Origin: JAPOUP01 sp026708635
Lineage (GTDB): Bacteria; Pseudomonadota; Alphaproteobacteria; Rhodobacterales; Rhodobacteraceae
Direction: 5' to 3'
NCBI GenBank assembly: GCA_965200115.1
Contig: OZ241336.1
Span: forward strand, 1,178,001-1,242,000
Length of the DNA: 64,000 bases
The notes below the pieces were generated by a model. The model did not search any database. It had not been told where the DNA came from and saw only the letters and a program-made list of their open reading frames with translations. The position numbers and the translations under genes were made by a program. Positions 1-7,327 of this stretch are shown here, piece by piece; the first letter of the stretch is position 1; each line of letters begins with the position of its first letter.

Positions 1-482
1 CAGTAGCCCCCCGCGATCCAGTCGCCGAGCTCGTTCGGGTTATAGTCTATGGTCCCGCCCGCCACGGTGATGTGGCCGTCACCGTAGTCAAGGAACGTCG
101 CGGCCTCCGCTTTCCGTCGGGTGGGGGAGTCCGTCTCCATGGAGGCGTAGAGGTGATCCTCCGGATCAAGCGAGATTTGGCTGCCGTCCGCGAGGGTGAC
201 CCCGATCCGGAACGCGCCCCCGCGAAGCTGTATCCCCGCGTCGCCGGGGGCGCCGGCGCCGGCGGTCTGGAACACGCTTCCGGACGTACCGAACTTCGGT
301 TCGGTGACGGTGGCGTCCATGCCCCTCTCGACGAGCCGCTTGACGTTCGTGGAATAGGCGTCGGTGGGCCTGACCGGCGGGTCCGAAAGGCCGCCGCCGT
401 CGCCGCCGCAGGCGGCGAGTAAGGCGACGGACGCGACAGCTACGGCCCTTACTCCGTTCCGGACATATATCGATTTGGCCAT
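1..482 (-). CDS. TbpB-like surface lipoprotein, 5' part (runs off left edge)
   Basis: The frame is open from an ATG at 482 down to base 1, so only the first 160 residues are in the window. The protein begins with a short basic segment, a hydrophobic stretch and a lipobox L22-A23-A24-C25 followed by a Gly/Asp linker, so it should be a diacyl/triacyl lipoprotein. The last visible residues (DWIAGGY) resemble the Y-x-x-x-G-Y/W strand that opens the TbpB-like barrel in the lipoproteins at 35080 and 33403. By analogy this is a third member of that family. It is preceded by a recognisable promoter (522-549) and a purine-rich stretch. The family link is inference from one short motif; the lipoprotein call is firm. 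Confidence 0.7.
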   Translation of the reverse strand, partial: MAKSIYVRNGVRAVAVASVALLAACGGDGGGLSDPPVRPTDAYSTNVKRLVERGMDATVTEPKFGTSGSVFQTAGAGAPGDAGIQLRGGAFRIGVTLADGSQISLDPEDHLYASMETDSPTRRKAEAATFLDYGDGHITVAGGTIDYNPNELGDWIAGGY

Positions 483-521
483 AATCCCCGTCTACTTCCT
501 TGTCGATTTGTCGATCCCCCG

Positions 522-549
522 ACACTACCGCCGCACCCGCGTCTGTCAA
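522..549 (-). promoter_or_regulatory. Sigma-70-type promoter of the lipoprotein gene
   Basis: Read on the minus strand there is a TTGACA box, a 16-bp spacer and a TAGTGT box, which places the transcription start about 30 nt before the ATG at 482. The match is by eye only. Confidence 0.5.
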
Positions 550-607
550 TCCGCGTTCGGGCGCTCGACGGCGCTCAATACGGTCCTAAGCCGACCCACG
601 GTCCAGT

Positions 608-991
608 CTATGACTCCGACCCGAAGTTGCGGCTTACCCAATCCCTCGCCTTTTCGGCATGTTCCGGCTTGATATGCGCGGCGATCGCGGCAAGAGCCGC
701 GACCAACACTCCGGCATCGTCGGTATATCCCACGGCAACCATAACGTCGGGAATCGCGTCAATCGGATTGATGAAGTAACCTAACGCGCCAACGATGACG
801 CTTTTCGCCCATAGCGGGGTATTCGGGTCGCGGAGCGCGTAGTAGAGCTTCAGGCCCGTTTCGATCACTTCGCGTCCGGCCTTCCCGGCGGCGGACGCGA
901 GCTTGTCCCAGAAAGACCCGTCATCGATCTCCACCGCATGATGGGCGGTGGATTCGTCAGTCATTTCGGTTCCTTCGTTTTGACTGGCCAT
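608..991 (-). CDS. YkvA-family (DUF1232) membrane-associated protein
   Basis: This 127-residue protein carries the DUF1232 core: a helix with YYALRDPNTPLWAK, a hydrophobic segment, the diagnostic NPIDAIPD motif at about residues 77-84 and a second hydrophobic helix. Members are small, probably membrane-associated proteins of unknown biochemical role. Two starts are possible: ATG at 991 (preceded by AAAGGAG) and ATG at 964 (preceded by AAGGAA). I chose the longer one because its ribosome site is stronger. No functional partner is adjacent; the next genes upstream are debris. Confidence 0.85.
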   Translation of the reverse strand: MASQNEGTEMTDESTAHHAVEIDDGSFWDKLASAAGKAGREVIETGLKLYYALRDPNTPLWAKSVIVGALGYFINPIDAIPDVMVAVGYTDDAGVLVAALAAIAAHIKPEHAEKARDWVSRNFGSES

Positions 992-1131
992 CGCTCGCTC
1001 CTTTCGCTTCTATGGAACCCGACCAGCGGCGTTCGGGACCGCGGAAAGCGCTAATCCATCCGGTCGAGAAGCTCCCCGCATAGCTCCCTCGTGTATTCGG
1101 CGGTCTCGTTGGTCCTCTCCCTCGTAATGTC

Positions 1132-1377
1132 TCAGGATGTCCTTGAAATATCAAGCGTCGGCGCGCTGCGCGGCACCGGAACTAAGGTGACGCCCGGATT
1201 GAGAAACGGCTGAAGAACCTCGGCCTCTGTCTTTATGAGATGAGGCAAAGCGCTTTCAATTTGCGCTGTGTTACCAGCCTTGATCTTGCCGCATGCGGTT
1301 CTTGACCGCATTGAGAGTGCGCTTGTTCCACGGGGCGAGAAATTGGCGAATATTCCGTAGGCGTACTCAGAAGGCAC
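1132..1377 (-). pseudogene. Phosphoribosyltransferase-like remnant paired with DprA
   Basis: The 81-residue frame starts with a GTG that overlaps the end of the DprA-like fragment, as in a coupled gene pair. It contains FSPRGTS near the start and a later VTLVPVPRSAP stretch, which resembles the beginning of ComF-like phosphoribosyltransferases. It stops after that stretch, far short of a full enzyme of about 200 residues. I read it as the surviving N-terminal part of a PRTase gene that followed a DprA-like gene. The family assignment is from motif memory and moderately uncertain. Confidence 0.45.
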
Positions 1378-1665
1378 TTACACCGCCCGCCGTGAAACTC
1401 GGAATGTCGTAGAACACGTCCGGGACATCATCTCGGCTGAGCACTTGTGCGCCGTAGTCGATCATTTCTTTCGGCCAGGTCAAATCGGTGTTTTGAACAA
1501 CACTCTGCATGATGTAGACAAGCCGGCCGAGTCTGATCGCCTCCCATCCCTGATGAAGCGTTCCGCTCTTCTCTCCCGCCTCAACGACAACTGTTGCGTC
1601 GGAGATCAGCGCCATGGTCCGATTGCGGCGCGGGAAATTGTTCCGCTTAGATGGGTACCCCTCCG
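1367..1665 (-). pseudogene. DprA-like DNA-processing protein, C-terminal remnant
   Basis: The frame contains FPRRNRTMALISDATVVVEA, followed by EKSGTLHQGWEA and LTWPKEMIDYGA. This is the Rossmann-fold C-terminal half of DprA/Smf proteins, which load RecA on incoming single-stranded DNA. Everything upstream of the FPRRNR motif is missing. The frame instead runs into an IS630-type transposase scrap on the other strand (1687-2038), so the 5' half was probably lost through an insertion or deletion there. DprA-like genes coupled to PRTase-like genes occur in accessory islands; a defence role here is inference. Confidence 0.6.
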
Positions 1666-1686
1666 GAAATTGAGATACCGCCGGGG

Positions 1687-2038
1687 GATCGCGCCCGGAA
1701 CCCCGGTGCACGGCATCCTCGACAACGTCCCGTCGCACAAGTCGGCCGAGGTCCGCGAGTGGCTGAAGGGCCGTCCCGACTGGACGTTCCACTTCGCCCC
1801 GACCTCGGCGTCCTGGATGAATGCCGTCGAGGGGATCTTCTCGAAGCTGTCCAGGCAAAGGCTGAAGAACGCGGTCTTCGACTCGCTTGACGTATGCGTC
1901 GCGGCGATCGAGGGATAAATCGCGCACCACAACGCCAACGACGCCCGCCCGTTCCGCTGGAGCCGCAGGCCGGAGGACCTCGTCGAAGCCTGGAAGCGAG
2001 GCCACCGGAAGCTTGAAAAAATGGCATCAAATGAATGA
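1687..2038 (+). pseudogene. IS630-family transposase C-terminal fragment, in-frame stop
   Basis: The frame reads HGILDNVPSHK, then FHFAPTSASWMNAVE and, after a TAA at 1916-1918, IAHHNANDARPF and on to a TGA at 2036-2038. The LDN aspartate and NAVE glutamate are the last two acidic residues of the IS630 DDE catalytic triad. The N-terminal half with the helix-turn-helix and the first aspartate is absent. The stop replaces the residue that is usually Tyr before I-A-H-H-N. It is a dead fragment that abuts the truncated DprA-like gene. Confidence 0.75.
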
Positions 2039-2439
2039 ATCAAACCACTAGGCTTGTACAGAACGTGATAGGCTCCGGGCTGTTGGCAAATTGATGATGA
2101 CTTCTTCGTCTGGGAACGCCCGCTTGCGGCAATCTTCGCGTCAGTGCCCGCTCTTGCGGCGAAGGTCCGCTTCCCGCCCTCCTTGCAAAAAAGTAGCCGT
2201 TTGGCCCAAGTTCCTCGATCTTGGCGGTCGCGAACAAAGTGTTAGAAAAACTCGGACGAAACGCACAACTGTCCGTGGTTTTCCATCAGTGCCAAGCACT
2301 CCGACACAAAGGCGGCGCATCCTTGAGTCCCTCGAGGCCCAGGCGGCGGTTCGCTGTCAAGAAAAATCAGCGTGGGATGACCCTGGGGCACGTCGTGATG
2401 GCTCTGGCGGTGATGCCATCGATCGATAACATATATGAT

Positions 2440-2559
2440 ATGGATCCGATGTGGACTGTGGAAACACTGGTTGTTGTCCATGTGTTCCAGAGGGAAACTC
2501 GGAAAACGCCCGCGGCGGCGCTTGAACTCGCCAGACAGAGGGCACAGGAGGTGACATGA
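2440..2559 (+). pseudogene. HigB/Gp49-like toxin, C-terminal remnant
   Basis: The last 30 residues (HVFQRETRKTPAAALELARQ and a short tail) match the C-terminal pattern of HigB-type RelE-superfamily toxins, an aromatic-rich strand followed by K-T-P and a helix rich in A/R. The N-terminal two thirds are not recognisable in any frame upstream. The stop overlaps the start of the XRE-family gene at 2556 by four bases (ATGA), the usual toxin-antitoxin coupling. Confidence 0.5.
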
Positions 2560-2852
2560 CCCGACTCGCAGACCTGAAGGCCGCGTTCCCGCGCGATCCC
2601 GATCACCGCGCCGCCCACGCGGCACTGGCGCTTGAGTATGGCCTGGCCCGCAAGCTTGTGGCGGCGGCCCGCGCGGCGGCGGGTCTGTCGCAAACCGAGG
2701 TGGCCGAATGTATGGGCACCCAACAGAGCGAGGTCTCACGCATTGAAGGCGCGCGCTAGAATGTCAGTATCGCCAAACTCGCCCGCTACGCCCGGGCTGC
2801 GGGAACGAAACCGGAGATCCGCCCTGATCCCATTCAGGCCGATTCCGGCTGA
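2556..2852 (+). pseudogene. XRE-family antitoxin (HigA-like) with in-frame TAG
   Basis: The 98-codon frame has a clear helix-turn-helix (RAAAGLSQTEVAECMGTQQS, then EVSRIEG). A TAG at 2757-2759 interrupts it right after the recognition region; the same frame continues with NVSIAKLARYARAAG and a normal-looking tail to a TGA at 2850-2852. The DNA-binding half could still be made as a 67-residue protein. It sits directly behind the toxin remnant, so the module as a whole is dead or reduced. Confidence 0.7.
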
Positions 2853-3117
2853 TGGCCGAATTGGGATCCCGGCACCCGGATTGACCGCGCCCCGGCGGTG
2901 GCCGGCCCCGGAGTCCACGCGGTCTTCGTCCGCGACGGGGACTGCCTGCCGGGACTCGTGATACCGGAGATCGGGCCGCTCTACATGGGGCCTTTGGTAC
3001 GGATCGGGATTCGCCTGGAGCCAGCGCGGGATCCGCGCTTTTCGCGCCGGATTCACGGAAAGGACCGCCTTTACGGCGCTTCCGCTTCCGTCAGGGCGGC
3101 CATAGGATCACGATTGC

Positions 3118-3645
3118 GTGACGGGGTGCGCCGATCGACGCATTGGGGAGGGCTTCGCGGGACCGACCCGGCCTCGCCTAGGCACTGGCGGCGCTGCGCG
3201 AGGGCGACACACTGGTCGTGTCGAAGCTGGACCGTCTGGCCCGCTCCGTTCCGGACGCCCGCGACGTTGCCGGGGAACTCGAACGGAAAGGGGTCACTCT
3301 CGCCCTCGGCCCAACCGTACACGACCCCTCTGATCCGATGTGCCGGATGTTCTTCAACATCGTCGCCACCTTCGCGGAGTTCGAGGCCGACCTCATCCGG
3401 ATGCGCACCCGCGAGGGCATGGCCATCGCCAGGGCCAGGGGAAAGCTCCGGGAAAGACGCCGAAACTGTCCGAAAAACAAAGGAAGGAACTCGAACGTAT
3501 GCATGACACAGGGAACTACACGATCAGCGGTCCCGCCGAGATCCTCTCGGTGTCACGCCAAACCGCCTGCCGGACGCTGAACGGGCGGCAGACCGCCTGG
3601 AGCGTCATTTCACACCGGGCCGGAATCTCTAGATTACCAAGGTGA
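3118..3645 (+). pseudogene. Serine recombinase (resolvase/invertase), frameshifted
   Basis: From about 3200 the frame gives LREGDTLVVSKLDRLARS, PMCRMFFNIVATFAEFEADLI and RTREGMAIARARGK, the typical end of the catalytic domain and long E-helix of resolvase/invertase family serine recombinases. The C-terminal helix-turn-helix (KLSEKQRKELERM ... ISGPAEILSVSRQT) lies in a different frame after about 3440. The stretch before 3200, with a degraded match to the GC-x-R-I-x-x-E-x-A-S-G region, is in yet another frame. At least two frameshifts are therefore present. The catalytic N-terminal serine region could not be found. Confidence 0.75.
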
Positions 3646-3732
3646 TGGGGTTCAAGGCCATGACTCTGCGCTCCGATGCCGGCGGTCTTGCCGGGGTTGC
3701 CCTGAACACCCCATTGCGTTAGAGTAACGAGA

Positions 3733-4071
3733 ATGCACACGGTGGCTGAAACCCCGACATTTTCCCGTCAGGCGGACAGGCTGTTTACCGGGGAGGAGCG
3801 GCACGCGCTGATCAACTACTTGGCCGAAAATCCAAGGGCGGGCGAGGAGATTCCCGGCACGGGCGGCGTCCGGAAGCTGCGGTTCGCGGCATTGGGTCGG
3901 GGCAAACGAGGCGGTGCGCGGATGATCTAATTCTACGGAGGGGAGGACATACCCATCTACGCGCTCCTTGCCTATGCGAAGTCCGCCAGAACGGACCTGA
4001 CCCCGGCGGAGCAGCGAACAGCGTCCGGGATCGTCGCGGCGATCAGGAGAGCCCGCAAGGAGAAGCAATGA
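3733..4071 (+). pseudogene. RelE/HigB-superfamily toxin with in-frame TAA
   Basis: The 112-codon frame reads TFSRQADRLFTGEERHALIN, LAENPRAGEEIPGTGGVRKL and, past a TAA at 3928-3930, FYGGEDIPIYALLAYAKSA and TDLTPAEQ. This is a full-length RelE-like toxin of the subgroup that precedes an XRE antitoxin. The TAA lies in the central beta-strand where a Tyr is expected (R-M-I-stop-F-Y), so active toxin should not be produced. Its TGA at 4069-4071 overlaps the antitoxin ATG. Confidence 0.75.
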
Positions 4072-4349
4072 GCACGTTCGGAGAAGACTTGACCCGGTCC
4101 CTCAACGAAGCGCTGGCCCATGCCAGAGGTGAAGGCCCCGCCGTCGTTCATGCGCCCATGGCACCGCGTGAGGTCCGCAAGCAGGCTAAGCTCACTCAGA
4201 CGCAGATGCCCCCCCTGATGGGCATGAGCCTTTCCGGCTACCGCAGGTGGGAACAGGAAGTCCGGCGAGTCAGCGGCCCGGCGGCCACACTGCTGCGGGT
4301 GATCCAGAAGGAGCCCGAGGCGGTCAGGCGCGCGTTGCGGTCCCCGTGA
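4068..4349 (+). CDS. XRE-family antitoxin (NadS/HigA type)
   Basis: This 93-residue protein has a C-terminal helix-turn-helix (EVRKQAKLTQTQMPPLMGMS, then LSGYRRWEQ) typical of antitoxins paired with RelE-like toxins. The N-terminal part (FGEDLTRSLNEALAHARGEG) is the usual toxin-binding extension. It overlaps the preceding toxin pseudogene by ATGA and is itself intact, which fits the common outcome that the toxin dies first. It probably represses its own promoter upstream of 3733. Confidence 0.75.
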   Translation: MSTFGEDLTRSLNEALAHARGEGPAVVHAPMAPREVRKQAKLTQTQMPPLMGMSLSGYRRWEQEVRRVSGPAATLLRVIQKEPEAVRRALRSP

Positions 4350-4491
4350 GCCAGGGGCCTTCCCGCTGGAAGCCTTCCCTCCTGATGTGCAGCCCCGCCG
4401 GAGATTGGCTGGCCGGTTCGCACTGGCCGGAATCAACCGTAAGTCGACCACATCATTGACCTTGTGACCTCACTTCGGCAGAATGATTGCG

Positions 4492-4942
4492 TCACAATCG
4501 ACGGATGGCTTCTTGGTTCACCAGTGTCGGCCAGACCTTAAAGGCGTTGTCGGGCTTACCGTCGTGGAACGCCTCGCGGTTCAGCACCAAGTCGGATAGG
4601 CGCGCGGCGGGACCGGCGTGACCCCGGCCCTCCAGCACCTTCTGGGCGGCGTCGATCAGGATCTGGAGTGTGGTCAGGCGCTACTGTCCGTCCACCACGA
4701 TGCGTCGAGGAAGGGTGCCCGTGGGATTGGCGTATTGTTGCAGGACGACCGCGCCCATGAAGTGGGGTTTGCCGTCGTCGTCGTCCAGGATCGACTGCGC
4801 CAGATTCTCGACATCATTCCACAGCGGTTCCCACTGCCCGTCGCGCTCCCAGACATAGCGGCGCTGGAAGGGCGGGATCTCGTTGCGGCGCGGGCTGGGC
4901 AAACATTTCCTGAGGATGGCGAAGATTGGTTTCGACGGTCAT
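4492..4942 (-). pseudogene. DUF262 (GmrSD-type N-terminal) protein, broken
   Basis: An ATG at 4942 starts MTVETNLRHPQEMFAQP. After a frameshift near 4902 the frame continues with PPFQRRYVWERDGQWEPLW, KPHFMGAVVLQQ and IVVDGQ. A TAG at 4681-4683 then replaces the second Gln of the hallmark DGQQRLTTLQ motif, and the sequence goes on with RLTTLQILIDAAQ to a TGA at 4492-4494. DUF262 is the NTP-dependent N-terminal domain of GmrSD-type modification-dependent restriction enzymes and related defence proteins, usually more than 500 residues. Only the first ~150 codons remain, so this is the relic of a restriction-like gene. Confidence 0.75.
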
Positions 4943-5104
4943 GGGTCAGATCCTGTCGGCGAACGTAAGATAAAGGCTGAAGGCTTGCGATCAGGCTGTC
5001 CGGAAAAGGGGGCACTTCCTTGCCTGAACGCGGGGCCGCGAAACGGGAAGCGCGACGCGCCCGATAGGTTCGGTCCGTTTGCGCTTTTACGCGAACGGAC
5101 CCAA

Positions 5105-5331
5105 TCAGGGGCGCAGCGGAATATCCGACATGAAAACCTTTTCGTTCGCACCGGGCACGGGCGGCGACCAAAAGTTGAGCGAAAGCTCCGCGGGTGACAT
5201 GTGGATGGGTGCGGCCCGATGATGATTCCCTCCAGCAGGCTGTGCAGGTCGGCTCCAAAAGGGCCATTCGTGGGGTCATAAACAAGCCGTAGCGCCCAGA
5301 TTGTCTGCGCGACCCCGTTGATGACCACCCT
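5105..5331 (-). pseudogene. C-terminal fragment of an unidentified protein, frameshifted
   Basis: Two adjacent frames together read naturally: LRLVYDPTNGPFGADLHSLL then EGIIIGPH, and after a one-base shift near 5200 MSPAELSLNFWSPPVPGANE and VFMSDIPLRP to a TGA at 5105-5107. I do not recognise the family. The composition (W, N, F, few Arg) differs from antisense noise, and the fragment lies directly upstream of the broken DUF262 gene. Confidence 0.35.
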
Positions 5332-5497
5332 TCGCAGCTATGGTCAGATCAGCCGAGACGACCAGCGACGCCTGATCACCGGAGAAAGCGGTTAGGGGAT
5401 TGCACGGTTCGGGTTGATCAAACACAGACAGGATGTGGGAACAGAAGCGCAAAACTCGGAATTATACATTGTAAATCAATAGCTAGAAGGTTTTAAA

Positions 5498-5587
5498 TGG
5501 CGGAGAGACAGGGATTCGAACCCTGGAGACGGTTACCCGCCTACACGCGTTCCAGGCGTGCGCCTTCGACCACTCGGCCACCTCTCC
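5498..5587 (-). tRNA. tRNA-Ser (anticodon GGA)
   Basis: The minus strand folds as a class II tRNA of 90 nt including an encoded CCA: acceptor GGAGAGG paired with CCTCTCC, a D-arm with GTGGTCGAA, anticodon stem CACGC/GCGTG around the loop CTGGAAC (anticodon GGA, reads UCC/UCU), a long variable arm, and a T-arm with GGTTCGAATCC. The gene marks the edge of the first accessory zone; tRNA genes are frequent integration sites, but I found no matching attachment repeat. Confidence 0.95.
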
Positions 5588-5853
5588 CAAGCGCCACTCT
5601 AACGAGTCTTGCGGTCCTGCCGCAATAGTCCGCGCGGGAAGAATCCAGATTTGGTCATACCGCGGATGGTGGAAAATCGAATTCAACGCCTAAGTCGGTC
5701 AATCCGTCTCCCGACCGGATGGAAATAGAACTTTCTGGTTGCGCTGAATTGGCATAAAATGTTATTGAAAAAGCATAAAAGCGCATAACTCGTATACAAT
5801 ATCGCGGAGCAGCGAGGCGGGTTTGTTCTTGATCTATCCTGATTGGGTGTCAC

Positions 5854-6431
5854 ATGGGACAAAACGCGCTTCAAATCGCTAACTGGTTCATAGGGCGATT
5901 CAAGAAAGACAATCGTGGGCGCGGGCACCGGCGGGGCCGTGGTGTCGCTGGTGGACAGGGCGTCGAAGTACGCGCTCCTGCGGAGGCTCGTACCTTCGGG
6001 TGTCCAGGGCGCTGGGCGCGGACTTCTTCTTCAGTACCACTCGTGGGAGCATGGAACTTCTCAAGCTGATCTATATTTCGCATGGCTGGTATCTTGAGAT
6101 ATATGATCTTCCGCTTATACGGAATCGAATCGAAGCCTGGAAACATGGCCCGGTCATTCCCGACGTTTACTACGCCTTTCGTTCACAAGGGCTGAATGTC
6201 CGCGAGCAAATACGGGGGATTCCGGTTCTGGAAGATGACAGCGTCATAGACGTTCTTGAACAGGTCTACAGTCAGTATGGACATTTCGAGGGATGGCAGC
6301 TTTCCCGGCTGACCCACGTTGAAGGTGGACCCTGGCACGTAACGATGGAAATCGGCGGACCCTTTACTCCAATCCCAGATTCTCTGATAAAGCGGCACTA
6401 CAAAGAAAAACGAGAGGAATATTCGGGTTAA
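5854..6431 (+). pseudogene. Panacea-domain (DUF4065) antitoxin, split by IS30 scrap
   Basis: The gene starts at ATG 5854 with MGQNALQIANWFIGRFKKD, the usual first helix of Panacea proteins. After about 90 bp of foreign sequence it resumes as MELLKLIYISHGWYL, EAWKHGPVIPDVYYAF and on to a TAA at 6429-6431. Panacea domains are promiscuous antitoxins (PanA) that neutralise unrelated toxins, and relatives regulate phage and plasmid proteins. The remaining frame could start at GTG 6000 or ATG 6051, but it would lack helix one. The next frame downstream, 6438-6917, encodes a small membrane protein, a plausible partner. Whether any functional product is made is unclear. Confidence 0.65.
5909..5999 (+). 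mobile_element. IS30-family transposase fragment inside the Panacea gene
   Basis: A third frame across the Panacea interruption reads TIVGAGTGGAVVSLVDRASK and YALLRRL. This matches the segment after the first catalytic aspartate of IS30 transposases (D-x-I-x-G ... A-L-V-T-L-V-E-R-x-S-R). Only about 30 codons survive and no inverted repeats are visible. Confidence 0.55.
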
Positions 6432-6437
6432 ATCTCA

Positions 6438-6917
6438 ATGGCCAAAGGTGGTCGCAAAATTCCACAGGAAAACTTCCCGCCTCCATCTCCCTCGATTTCT
6501 GGGTCAGAGAGCGAGTAAAAGGTTAGTCTAGAGAACCTTCAGCATGAAGCGAACCTGAGAAGCTAAGCGGAAAAGGATTTTTCCCAGAGGATTATCCTAA
6601 AGTGGGTTGCCGTAACGATGGGCGGCGTGGTTTGCGCATTGATGTTTGCGGTCGTTTTCATAACCGTTTACCGTTCGCCAGGAGCAGGTTCCTATTTCGA
6701 ATATTCTTCCGCCACTACGGTTTCTATCCTAGCACCTATCGTGTCAGTCACGACCATAATGATTTCTCTGTTTGTCGGGGTTTTCGGGAAATCCGAAAAG
6801 AAAAGGCGAGGGTTCGGTTCCATGAACAAGGAGCCAATGGAAGACAGCGAACGTTTAAGCGGCCGGGGAATCGGAAGCGGATACGGATCGAGAGGATATG
6901 GATTTGGTGAATTTTAG
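6438..6917 (+). pseudogene. Small two-helix membrane protein with two in-frame TAA codons
   Basis: Seven bases after the Panacea stop, an ATG at 6438 opens a frame that reads MAKGGRKIPQENFPPPSPS and so on, stops at TAA 6516-6518, continues to a second TAA at 6564-6566, and then stays open to 6917. The open part encodes two hydrophobic helices (GGVVCALMFAVVFITVY and VSILAPIVSVTTIMISLFVG) and a basic/Gly-rich tail. An internal ATG at 6618 would give an intact 99-residue product. All three pieces are in one frame, which argues for a single ~159-codon ancestor. Small membrane proteins are among the toxins paired with Panacea antitoxins; that assignment is inference. Confidence 0.5.
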
Positions 6918-7327
6918 CGGGGACGCATCTTCCGCCTCCAGATCACGGATTCAAGAAGCTGTTTCGGCCTCTGCTTTTTAAGTAATCCCCAGAACCCGCT
7001 ATGAAGAACCCGGACAGCTAAATCTCGGGCACCGCGGAGCTTCGAGGAACTACGACGCTGGCCTGCGGATCCTCCGGTCCCGTCACGTTGATTGTGCCCG
7101 TGAAACGCAAACCGATCCTTTGACCGTGCGGCACATATCCAGACACATGATTTCCGGGCTATGGAATCTCGGATCCGTAGGTCAGCGGCATATACGCTGG
7201 ACCCAGGGAAATGGCCGCGAGGGCCTCGGGGATCCAGCGCATCCTCCAGCGGCATCGGGAACCCGCCTCCCTAACCTGTCGGAGCCGGTTTTCCCGGGAA
7301 GATCACCCCCAACGATCAGTTTTTCGG
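6918..7327. other. Intergenic, no gene seen
   Basis: Roughly 410 bp between the membrane protein and the channel gene. Both strands were read; short frames here lack ribosome sites and protein-like composition. Confidence 0.6.

Noticed and set aside
957..1154. 65-codon minus-strand frame
   Set aside because: Low-complexity Arg/Gly/Ser composition, overlaps the start of the YkvA gene and has no recognisable ribosome site.
5483..5686. 67-codon minus-strand frame
   Set aside because: It is the translation of tRNA-Ser and its flanks; WSKAHAWNACRR-type sequence is the usual artefact of class II tRNA genes.
1916..6566. Genetic-code change (TAA/TAG read as amino acids)
   Set aside because: Core genes in the window terminate at TAG (cysK, ccoO, ccoN), and the stops replace different residues (Tyr, Gln), so nonsense mutations are the better explanation.
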